This document shows positions 43,946 through 50,334 of a DNA stretch of 64,000 bases, piece by piece (positions within the stretch are counted from its first letter, which is position 1; each line of letters opens with the position of its first letter). This DNA comes from Ruminococcus flavefaciens. Its GTDB lineage: Bacteria > Bacillota > Clostridia > Oscillospirales > Ruminococcaceae. The position numbers were made by a program, and so were the translations under genes. The stretch spans positions 1-64,000 of the forward strand of contig CACXEJ010000013.1 of assembly GCA_902766595.1 (NCBI GenBank), given 5' to 3'. The notes under the pieces were generated by a model, which saw only the letters and a list, made by a program, of their open reading frames with translations, was not told the origin of the DNA and did no database searches.

Positions 43946-45262
43946 TTATATTTCAAATTCAGCGAACTCATCGTCACTGTTTTCGGTTAGCGGTGCAGTC
44001 TGCGGCGATGCGGCGACAGTTCCGATTATATCGGAGATACTGCGGCTGGGGTTCTGGAGAGAGATGTCGAGGACTGAGATGAAATCTCGTATCACCTCAC
44101 GCGGCGTGATGTGAGTGTCAGCGCCGATCCTACCGAATTCAGCCTGCAAAAACACGATCATTTCCTCCTGAGTTATCTTCTGGGTGTAGTCAAAGAGCTG
44201 TGCGTGTATGTCCGCGAGCTTTTCCGTGAGGACGAGCATTTCCTCATACGTCAGCGGAACGAGCTTTATCACAGGCGCCATCATATCGGTCAGCTCGCCG
44301 CTGCTGAACCTGCTGTCCGCAAGCCTTGAACGCAGCGCCTCGTAGCTGTACACTCCGCGTCTTGTATCCTCGATACACTGGGGAGTTCCGCCCATAATTA
44401 TGCCGAGATGCGAAGCCTTTCCCTGAAGAGTGTCGTTGTACATCGTGAGTATCTTTTCGTAGTTGTACTGCCGCGTGATGCTGTTGGGTATCTTGTAGAT
44501 GTTGACGAGCTCGTCGATCAGTACGAGCATTCCGTTGTAGCCTGCGCGTTTCAGAAAAGCTGCAAAGAGCTTTATATATTCGTACCAGTCATCGTCAGTT
44601 ATGATGATGTTCACGCCAAGCTCGGACTTAGCCTCGGTTTTTGTGGCGTATTCGCCCCTGAACCACTTCACGGCCTTGTTCTTTGACTCGTCATCGCCGT
44701 CAACGGCTGCGCGGTAGTACATAGTCAGCAGCTTCGCAAAATCAAAGCCGTGTACCATTTCGCTGAGCTCGTTTACAACAGCAAAGATGTGTTTTTCAAC
44801 TGCCTTTCTGAAATCAGCCGAGTTGTCTGTCAGACCGGTCTCGGCAGCAGTTTCGGTCTGAATATTGCTTATCCAGCGGTCAAGTATGAGAGTCAGCGCA
44901 CCGCCGTCCGGCCGGGTTTTTGTAGACATATTCCGGATAAGCTCCTTGTAGGTCGCAAGCCCCTGTCCCTTTGAACCTTGCAGACGACGTTCCGGTGAGA
45001 GGTCGGCATCAACTACCACGAAATTCCTGTCCATAACGTGACTGCGGATAGTCTGGAGCATAAAGCTCTTGCCGCTGCCGTACTTGCCGACTATGAACCT
45101 GAATGAAGCCCCGCCGTCCGCGATAATATCGACATCTCTGAGCAGAGCTTCGATCTCTTTTTCGCGTCCGACAGTTATGTAGGGCAGACCTGTCCGAGGA
45201 ACGACACCACCTTTCAGTGAGTTAATGACCGCAGAAGCAATTCGTTTTGGTATTTTCATCAT
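43946..45262 (-). CDS. BrxD-like ATPase (DUF2791, BREX-type ATP-binding protein)
   Basis: The protein is 438 aa. GREKEIEALL and the Walker A VGKYGSGKSFML (about residue 60), DADLSPERR, TRPDGGAL and the Walker B-like LVLIDELVNIY mark the DUF2791 P-loop ATPase family, to which BREX BrxD belongs. A middle helical region and a C-terminal AAA lid follow. The ATPase probably acts with the partner helicase on DNA. Its first ATG overlaps the stop of the TerB-N gene by 4 nt, so the two are translationally coupled. A TerB-N protein, a DUF2791 ATPase and an Lhr-type helicase form a recurring gene set. Confidence 0.85.
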   Translation of the reverse strand: MMKIPKRIASAVINSLKGGVVPRTGLPYITVGREKEIEALLRDVDIIADGGASFRFIVGKYGSGKSFMLQTIRSHVMDRNFVVVDADLSPERRLQGSKGQGLATYKELIRNMSTKTRPDGGALTLILDRWISNIQTETAAETGLTDNSADFRKAVEKHIFAVVNELSEMVHGFDFAKLLTMYYRAAVDGDDESKNKAVKWFRGEYATKTEAKSELGVNIIITDDDWYEYIKLFAAFLKRAGYNGMLVLIDELVNIYKIPNSITRQYNYEKILTMYNDTLQGKASHLGIIMGGTPQCIEDTRRGVYSYEALRSRLADSRFSSGELTDMMAPVIKLVPLTYEEMLVLTEKLADIHAQLFDYTQKITQEEMIVFLQAEFGRIGADTHITPREVIRDFISVLDISLQNPSRSISDIIGTVAASPQTAPLTENSDDEFAEFEI

Positions 45263-46764
45263 CTATCACACTTTCTTAAATAGCTGCCGAGATCATCGGC
45301 GTAATCTTCGATAAGCATGGGAGTATCGCCCGAAAAATCAATGACCGTGTCCCCGAAATCGTCAAACAGCTTTTCGTTTATGGAGTCTGCAAGTATCGCC
45401 GGAAGAGCAGAGTGTGCCTTTGCGCAGGCTCTCCAGTCACCATTGCTTAAAAGTGCTGCAAGGAACGAGCTTTCCGATTCGTTCAGTACAGCATTATCGA
45501 CTCCGGAAGACGGTTCCTGAGCAGAAATAACCGGTTCAGTTTCAGAAGTATCCGGCTCTTCTTCATCTACGATCAGCTTTTCACACGTTCTTGCCGCAGC
45601 TGAACGAATTCCGGCAAGCGCAGACAGATCAATGTCTATGCGGACCACTTCCTTAGCCTTTTGTTCGGCAAGCAGGGCAGCTATTTCCTTCTGAGCAAGA
45701 GTAATGGTGGACTTGGAGTTTTCTCCGGCAGCTATCTTGTGATAACGTCCGGTCAGCTCACGAAGCAGACTGTCAACAGTCCGGACTATCTCGCCGAGAG
45801 CTTTATTTCTGCCGCGGTTGCCGTGGAGCTTTGTGCAGTACCATATGCCTTTCCTGCAGGAGTAGCGGTGAATGTCGCAGAAGGCGTACTCACAGTTTCT
45901 GAGCGGCTCTGTATCGAAAAAAACTGCCGACTCGAACATTCTGTATTTTATCTCAACGAGCTTTCCGAACAGCTTGCCGCATAGGGAATTTTTTCTGTGT
46001 AGCTGGAAATGCTCCGAAAGTCTGACGAACACTCGGCAGACTGCATCGCTGAACAGCTCCGGTTCCTGCTGATAGAACGCCGAGCTCTCAATAGGGTAGG
46101 CGGAGAGCCTGAGTATAGCTGCAAACAGCTTTTCGCTATCAGCAGCGTCCCAGTTTATCAGCGTCATAACAGCACTGTCGAAAATGCTGTCTGAGGAGTC
46201 GCTGAGAAGCTCCGGCGGCAGTCCGTAGTAGGCAGCATAGTCGCTCAGCCAGCGCTGACCGTATCTCGAAACTTCTGTGCCGGGTTGGGAATATTCAGAA
46301 AGCAGCTGTCTGAAAAGCTCAGCTCCCTCAGCCGGTTCGGAAACACCAATCTGGTTTATCAGCTCGTACATATACAGCAGTACGAACGGCTTCGGAGCTT
46401 CCGGCGCAGAACCGTTCCTGAACGCGCTTCTCCAAGTGAAGTACCCGCGGAGCTGCTCGACAGTCAGGTCACGGTAGGTGGGATAATAGGCGGTGAAATC
46501 TTCAGTGTACGGTTGATCGTCAGTATAGTCTGCCATAAACTGTCCCTGTGTCCGGAAGAGCCACGCGGAGGTTTTCCAGTAGGCTTCGGGAGTGTAAGCG
46601 AGACTTTTCATTTCCTTTATCTTAGCAGGTACTGTGGGGCGCGCAAGCTCGGAGGCACGTCTGAGGATAGGCTGGTCGTGATAGACTTCACCGCGGAAGA
46701 TACGGCTCTCACGGAGCTTTTCGTCATTCGTTACGAAGTTTATTATCTCTTCTGCGTCCAACAT
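45259..46764 (-). CDS. TerB-N domain protein (with probable TerB-C)
   Basis: The protein is 501 aa and has no signal or membrane helix. The TerB-N domain spans about residues 25-220, with the signature AYYPTYRDLTVEQLRGYFTWR and LLYMYELINQIG. A TerB-C-like segment lies near the C terminus, after a linker rich in Glu, Ser and Pro. TerB-N/TerB-C proteins occur in predicted DNA-processing and stress systems linked to Ter genes. It is first in a four-gene operon with its own promoter, 4-nt overlapping the BrxD-like ATPase. Confidence 0.82.
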   Translation of the reverse strand: MLDAEEIINFVTNDEKLRESRIFRGEVYHDQPILRRASELARPTVPAKIKEMKSLAYTPEAYWKTSAWLFRTQGQFMADYTDDQPYTEDFTAYYPTYRDLTVEQLRGYFTWRSAFRNGSAPEAPKPFVLLYMYELINQIGVSEPAEGAELFRQLLSEYSQPGTEVSRYGQRWLSDYAAYYGLPPELLSDSSDSIFDSAVMTLINWDAADSEKLFAAILRLSAYPIESSAFYQQEPELFSDAVCRVFVRLSEHFQLHRKNSLCGKLFGKLVEIKYRMFESAVFFDTEPLRNCEYAFCDIHRYSCRKGIWYCTKLHGNRGRNKALGEIVRTVDSLLRELTGRYHKIAAGENSKSTITLAQKEIAALLAEQKAKEVVRIDIDLSALAGIRSAAARTCEKLIVDEEEPDTSETEPVISAQEPSSGVDNAVLNESESSFLAALLSNGDWRACAKAHSALPAILADSINEKLFDDFGDTVIDFSGDTPMLIEDYADDLGSYLRKCDR

Positions 46765-46798
46765 TTCAAACGTCTCCTTTCGCTAAGTATCACCCTAT

Positions 46799-46827
46799 AT
46801 TATAACATGTTTTCGGAGAAATAGCAA
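46799..46827 (-). promoter_or_regulatory. Promoter of the TerB-N / BrxD-like / helicase operon
   Basis: On the minus strand TTGCTA (plus 46822-46827), 17-nt spacer, TATAAT (46799-46804), about 35 nt before the TerB-N start. Confidence 0.7.
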
Positions 46828-46841
46828 CAGCTAAAGGCAAG

Positions 46842-46868
46842 AAAAAAGCCGGAGTTTTACCTCCGGCT
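46842..46868 (-). terminator. Terminator between the membrane triad and the TerB-N operon
   Basis: On the minus strand AGCCGGAG and CTCCGGCT form an 8-bp stem with a short loop, followed by six Ts. Confidence 0.85.
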
Positions 46869-46880
46869 GGTCTGCTGTAT

Positions 46881-47351
46881 TCAAGTAGACGAAGTTGTAT
46901 CAGAAGTTGTATCTTCCTCAACGATATAGGTGATCTTAGCGTTGTCGAGAGCGCTCTTGAGTTCGTTCATAGCACTGTCAGTAGCACTGTCATCAGTGAT
47001 GTGTACGAGAGCTTTTCCCTGAACGTCTGCGATCTTGTTCACGAGATCCTCGATCTCGATAGAATTGTTCTCATACATATATTTTGCACCTGAGACTGTC
47101 ACATAGACGTCGGTCTGAGCGGATTTATCAATGTCCGTTGTGGACTGACCGGAGCTCTTGGACTTTCCGTCGCCGTCACCGTCTCCGTCGCCTTTGCCCC
47201 ACCATCCGAAGTGGAAGCCCAGCAGGAGTGCGAGGAGTGCGAGCAGTATGAGTATGATAATGACTACAACACAGCCGCCTCTCTTCTTAACAACGACTTT
47301 TTCCTTTGGTGCGGGTGTTTTAGGACCCTTTTTGTTGTTTGGTTTTGCCAT
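46881..47351 (-). CDS. Single-TM protein with an ExbD/TolR-like extracytoplasmic domain
   Basis: The protein is 156 aa. A basic N-terminal tail (about 1-35) precedes one transmembrane helix (VVVIIILILLALLALLL), an acidic GDGDGDGD spacer and an extracytoplasmic domain of about 75 residues. That domain (VYVTVSGAKYMYENNSIEI...LDNAKITYIVEED) resembles the C-terminal fold of ExbD/TolR, but the helix lacks the proton-carrying Asp. It follows an ExbD-like gene carrying that Asp by 16 nt. The start at 47351 follows a good GGAAGAGG Shine-Dalgarno. Identification as ExbD-like is moderate. Confidence 0.65.
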   Translation of the reverse strand: MAKPNNKKGPKTPAPKEKVVVKKRGGCVVVIIILILLALLALLLGFHFGWWGKGDGDGDGDGKSKSSGQSTTDIDKSAQTDVYVTVSGAKYMYENNSIEIEDLVNKIADVQGKALVHITDDSATDSAMNELKSALDNAKITYIVEEDTTSDTTSST

Positions 47352-47367
47352 AATAGACCTCTTCCTT

Positions 47368-47934
47368 TCATTTTGAAGTATCAATATAAGTACAATACAG
47401 GCTGCCGTAGACGTTTCTCACGTCCTCAACAGCTTTCTTGACTTTAGTAACGTGTTTATAGAGTGAGTTCTTGCTGTCATAGACAAGTGCGCAGAGTATA
47501 ACATCGTCCTGCTTGAGGCCTGCCTTTTCTATAGAAGAAACGATCATATCATAGATCTCCTGCTGTGAATCCATAGAAGCCTTGCCGAGCTGTTCCTGAT
47601 AGTCAGAGACATAGAGCATACCGTCAGTGTCGTACTTAATGTTCAGAGTGACAAGCATACCCTGTTCGTAGCCGATAAGAGCCTGCTGATTTGCAGCTGC
47701 TTCTTTGTTTATGTCCTCAGCCTTCTGCCATATACGGGCGATCTCGGCATCACTCTCAGTCTTTACAGCGTCGAGCTCCTGCTGTATCTCTGCGACCTGC
47801 TGCTGAGCTTCGGCTTTAGTCTGCTCGCTGCTGTCCTGAACATTGAGCATTACCCAGAAGAGCATTATCATAATAACGTCCAGCAGGGCAGTAAGCTCGA
47901 TGACTATGCCCTTGCTCTTGTGAAAGCCGCCCAT
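47368..47934 (-). CDS. ExbD/TolR-like proton-channel subunit with coiled coil
   Basis: The protein is 188 aa. The single helix near the N terminus, VIELTALLDVIMIMLFWVML, has an Asp at the position that carries protons in ExbD/TolR/MotB. It is followed by a coiled coil (about 35-80) and a C-terminal domain of about 100 residues that is not the standard ExbD fold. It overlaps the ExbB-like gene by 1 nt (TAATG). Together they should form a proton-driven motor. No TonB or TolA partner exists in this Gram-positive context. Confidence 0.75.
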   Translation of the reverse strand: MGGFHKSKGIVIELTALLDVIMIMLFWVMLNVQDSSEQTKAEAQQQVAEIQQELDAVKTESDAEIARIWQKAEDINKEAAANQQALIGYEQGMLVTLNIKYDTDGMLYVSDYQEQLGKASMDSQQEIYDMIVSSIEKAGLKQDDVILCALVYDSKNSLYKHVTKVKKAVEDVRNVYGSLYCTYIDTSK

Positions 47935-48602
47935 TATTGCTTATCTCCGTGGCTGAGGGCTTTCAGTATCTCAGCGACCGAGTCCCTGTCGTTTATGATT
48001 ATCTCGGAAACCGTTTCCTGCATATCAGTCTGAGGAGAGTCTGACTGAACGGGAGTCAGAACTTCAACAGGGGAAGTTTCCTGTACGGCTGAGACAGCCG
48101 TGTTTCTGTCACGGGAGTTATTTCTGTCGAGATAAAGGGCGACGGTCTTTTCGTTGTCTTCGATTTTCGCGGAAATGATGCCGTCTATAAACTTGAAGAT
48201 TATAGCAAAGATAAGTCCCCAGAAGGTCGAAGTAAGAGCACCGTAGAAGTTTCCGGTAACGTCAGTGTCATCGGCAACGAGTCCGAGCAGAGAAACGACA
48301 GTACCGAGGATACCGAGCAGGGGGAAGATACCGGTCATATTGACGAACATAGAGTAGAGCTTGCCGGTGTGGTTGCGCATAGTAACGATATCTGTCTCGC
48401 GGATAACTGAGATGTCGTTTTCGGCTTCTTTTCCGGAAGCACCGCCGTCCGGCACAAAAACCGTGAGGTGCATTTTGTTGTAGAGCTTGTCCGCAGATTC
48501 GCGCAGTTTATAGTAAATTACTCCTGTAAGGACGGCTGCTATGAAGATTATCAGGTCATATCCCCAGAAGTTCATAAAGATAACGGAAAAAAGTTTTTTC
48601 AT
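47934..48602 (-). CDS. ExbB/TolQ/MotA-like proton-channel subunit
   Basis: The protein is 222 aa with three transmembrane helices (about 15-33, 85-112 and 118-142). The motif FPLLGILGTVVSLLGL followed by GALTSTFWGLIFAIIFKFID is the ExbB/TolQ/MotA signature. The C-terminal 70 residues are cytoplasmic and low-complexity. It is first in a three-gene operon. Zorya defence uses a MotA/MotB-like pair (ZorAB) next to helicase genes, so the adjacent helicase operon is notable, but ordinary envelope functions are possible. Confidence 0.82.
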   Translation of the reverse strand: MKKLFSVIFMNFWGYDLIIFIAAVLTGVIYYKLRESADKLYNKMHLTVFVPDGGASGKEAENDISVIRETDIVTMRNHTGKLYSMFVNMTGIFPLLGILGTVVSLLGLVADDTDVTGNFYGALTSTFWGLIFAIIFKFIDGIISAKIEDNEKTVALYLDRNNSRDRNTAVSAVQETSPVEVLTPVQSDSPQTDMQETVSEIIINDRDSVAEILKALSHGDKQ

Positions 48603-48623
48603 AAAACTGCCTCCTTATATAAC

Positions 48624-48652
48624 ATAATAACATATTTTTCACAGAATTGCAA
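48624..48652 (-). promoter_or_regulatory. Promoter of the ExbB/ExbD-like operon
   Basis: On the minus strand TTGCAA (plus 48647-48652), 17-nt spacer, TATTAT (48624-48629), close to the AGGAGG ribosome site of the first gene. Confidence 0.6.
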
Positions 48653-48736
48653 GGGCTTTTTCGCATTTCTGCTAAATTTTTTATTGACTCTGCAAATGTT
48701 TAAAATTGAACATATAGTGAAGTTTTCAGAGAAAAC

Positions 48737-48765
48737 TTGACATACAGAAAAAGTGAATGTATAAT
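48737..48765 (+). promoter_or_regulatory. Promoter of the leader-controlled methyltransferase gene
   Basis: TTGACA (48737-48742), 17-nt spacer, TATAAT (48760-48765), full consensus. It starts a leader of about 150 nt. Confidence 0.85.
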
Positions 48766-48769
48766 GATG

Positions 48770-48900
48770 ATGTAAATTTGAAACTGGAGGAATAACTATG
48801 ATGATGCCGCGAGGTAACTGCTCGGTGCAGTCCTGAGATCTGGTAACAGACCGTACCGAGTAACATATGTTATCAGCTGACTGCACCTTTATAATTTGCT
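48770..48900 (+). promoter_or_regulatory. Structured leader of the methyltransferase gene, candidate attenuator or riboswitch
   Basis: Mutually exclusive pairings are possible. GGTGCAGTC (48824-48832) is complementary to GACTGCACC (48879-48887), while CTCGGT (48821-48826) is complementary to ACCGAG (48855-48860). Between them lies TCTG-GTAA-CAGA (48839-48850), a hairpin with a GNRA loop, and the palindrome TAACATATGTTA (48861-48872). GTAACT (48814-48819) can also pair with AGTTAC near the ribosome site (about 48918-48923). I recognise no catalogued riboswitch class. Confidence 0.55.
48798..48836 (+). CDS. 12-codon leader mini-ORF
   Basis: GGAGG (48786-48790) lies 7 nt before an ATG run, and the frame encodes a 12-residue peptide with three starting Met, then PRGNCSVQS, and ends at TGA (48834-48836). 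The ORF overlaps RNA segments that can pair with the downstream leader. A leader peptide used for ribosome-dependent attenuation is a reasonable reading, but the codons might be coincidental. Confidence 0.45.
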   Translation: MMMPRGNCSVQS

Positions 48901-48925
48901 AAAAACTATAAAAGGAGTAGTTACA

Positions 48926-49687
48926 ATGAGATTTGATGAATTAAAAGAATACTGGGAAAGCGAGGAGAAACTCGCTCACATAAAGGGCTGGGACTTCAGC
49001 CACATCGACGACCGCTTCACCTCCGAGGAGGACTGCCTTCCGTGGAACTATACTGCTGTCATAAACAAGTATCGCCGTGAGACGGACAGACTTCTTGACA
49101 TCGACACCGGCGGCGGCGAGTTTCTGCTGAGTCTTGGTCACCCGAAAGAGCACACCACTGCCACAGAAGGTTTTCCGCCGAATGTGGAGCTTTGCCGCAG
49201 AAAATTTGCTGAGCTCGGAGTCACTTTTCACGAAATGACCGATTATGCGAAGATGCCTTTTCCTGACAAGAGCTTTGACATCGTCATAAACCGGCACGGA
49301 AGTTTTGATTCGGAAGAAATTTTTCGCGTATTGAAGCCGAACGGCATTTTTGTCACCCAACAGGTCGGTGAGGATAACGACCGCGAGCTTGTCGAGATGC
49401 TCCTTCCCGGCACTGAAAGACCTTTCCCGGGACACAACCTGAAAAATAGTCTTGCAAGCCTTGAAAAATCTGGCTTTACAGTCCTTGAGAGCGGTGAAGC
49501 ATACCGTCCTATCAAGTTTTTCGACACCGGCGCACTTGTGTGGTTCGCAAGAATAATTGAATGGGAATTCGCCGGATTTTCGGTTGAGACTTGCTTTGAT
49601 AAGCTGCTTCGCATTGAGGAAGAGATACAGAAAAACGGCTATGTTGCCGGAAAAACTCATCGTTTCTATTTTGCGTCAAGAAAATGA
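48926..49687 (+). CDS. Class I SAM-dependent methyltransferase
   Basis: The protein is 253 aa. The Rossmann SAM-binding motif I reads LLDIDTGGGEF (about residue 56), followed by the acidic ATEGFPPN and a post-motif FPDKSFDIVINRHGSF. The N terminus (FDELKEYWESEEKL) and C-terminal 60 residues are family-specific. It could methylate a small molecule, or rRNA as in antibiotic resistance; the structured leader with a mini-ORF would suit the latter, but the target is unknown. ATG 48926 follows AAAGGAG. Confidence 0.85.
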   Translation: MRFDELKEYWESEEKLAHIKGWDFSHIDDRFTSEEDCLPWNYTAVINKYRRETDRLLDIDTGGGEFLLSLGHPKEHTTATEGFPPNVELCRRKFAELGVTFHEMTDYAKMPFPDKSFDIVINRHGSFDSEEIFRVLKPNGIFVTQQVGEDNDRELVEMLLPGTERPFPGHNLKNSLASLEKSGFTVLESGEAYRPIKFFDTGALVWFARIIEWEFAGFSVETCFDKLLRIEEEIQKNGYVAGKTHRFYFASRK

Positions 49688-49692
49688 TTATT

Positions 49693-49732
49693 AATTCAGC
49701 ATCCGTCACAGTACGGGTGCTGAATTTTTGCT
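49693..49732 (+). terminator. Terminator of the methyltransferase gene
   Basis: AATTCAGCATCCGT (49693-49706) pairs with ACGGGTGCTGAATT (49713-49726), with one G-U pair, followed by Ts. Confidence 0.9.
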
Positions 49733-49750
49733 TCGATTAAACTTAAAGTG

Positions 49751-49779
49751 TTGACAAATCCTCAGCATTGTGGTATAAT
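49751..49779 (+). promoter_or_regulatory. Promoter of tRNA-Leu
   Basis: TTGACA (49751-49756), 17-nt spacer, TATAAT (49774-49779), full consensus, 11 nt before the tRNA. Confidence 0.9.
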
Positions 49780-49790
49780 ATTCAGGTAAT

Positions 49791-49877
49791 GCCGGTGTGA
49801 TGGAATTGGCAGACGTGTCGGACTCAAAATCCGATGGTAGCAATACCGTACCGGTTCGACCCCGGTCACCGGCACCA
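49791..49877 (+). tRNA. tRNA-Leu (anticodon CAA)
   Basis: The acceptor GCCGGTG pairs with CACCGGC and CCA is encoded (49875-49877). The anticodon stem TCGGA/TCCGA encloses loop CTCAAAA with anticodon CAA, which reads UUG. A long variable arm (GATGGTAGCAATACCGTA region) and the T arm CCGGTTCGACCCCGG complete a class II tRNA of 87 nt. Confidence 0.95.
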
Positions 49878-50049
49878 GCATAGAGCCTGTGCCCCCTTCC
49901 ACGGGGGCGCTTGTTTCACTCGCTCACTTTGTATGAAAATGTTTATCTGCTTTCGCTTACGGCACTATTAATTGTTTTGTCAGCTAATCCAGCAAAACGC
50001 CTGTGCCCCCATTCTACGGGGGCGCTTGTTTTATTCTTAAACGCTATAA
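49878..50049 (+). other. tRNA spacer with two GC-rich hairpin copies
   Basis: TGCCCCC/GGGGGCG hairpins occur twice (about 49888-49912 and 50001-50026), each followed by CTTGTTT. They are near-copies of each other (TGTGCCCCCTTCCACGGGGG and TGTGCCCCCATTCTACGGGGG types). Each resembles a terminator with a modest T-run. No gene is seen. Confidence 0.6.
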
Positions 50050-50125
50050 GGGCTTGTAGCTCAGTTGGGAGAGCGCTGCGTTCGCAACGCAGAGGCCGAG
50101 GGTTCGATCCCCTTCAAGTCCACCA
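50050..50125 (+). tRNA. tRNA-Ala (anticodon CGC)
   Basis: The 76-nt cloverleaf has acceptor GGGCTTG/CAAGTCC, and includes the G3-U70 pair that is the alanine identity element. The anticodon stem CTGCG/CGCAG encloses loop TTCGCAA with anticodon CGC, which reads GCG. The D arm GCTCAGTTGGGAGAGC and the T loop TTCGATC are standard, and CCA is encoded (50123-50125). Confidence 0.93.
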
Positions 50126-50334
50126 GCGCCGCGCGGGCGCGCTTGCCGCGTTAGCGCTCGTAAACTCGCTTACTTTATATAGCAGACGTACTTTGCTTTC
50201 GCTCGTTGCACTAACATCTTGCACACACGGCAGAAACAGCACAGCTCCATTAACTGCTTATAACTAATCACTGCATTTCGCAGTAAACTTACATATGCCC
50301 CACTATTTTTAGTGGGATTTTTTATTAAAGGCAG
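50126..50334 (+). other. Non-coding stretch after tRNA-Ala, with terminator
   Basis: A CG-rich tract (CAGCGCCGCGCGGGCGCGC) is followed by a degenerate copy of a sequence found after tRNA-Leu: ACTCGCTTACTTTATAT and TTTGCTTTCGCT (50164-50204) match 49918-49962. At 50298-50323 CCCACT pairs with AGTGGG and is followed by ATTTTTTATT, a terminator for the tRNA-Ala transcript. I see no gene. Confidence 0.6.

Noticed and set aside
48831..48850. CCTGAGATCTGGTAAC resembles parts of the TPP riboswitch (CTGAGA and CTGATCTGG.TAA)
   Set aside because: The two TPP motifs would overlap in one short segment instead of lying in separate arms, and no thiamine gene follows. The likeness is probably chance.
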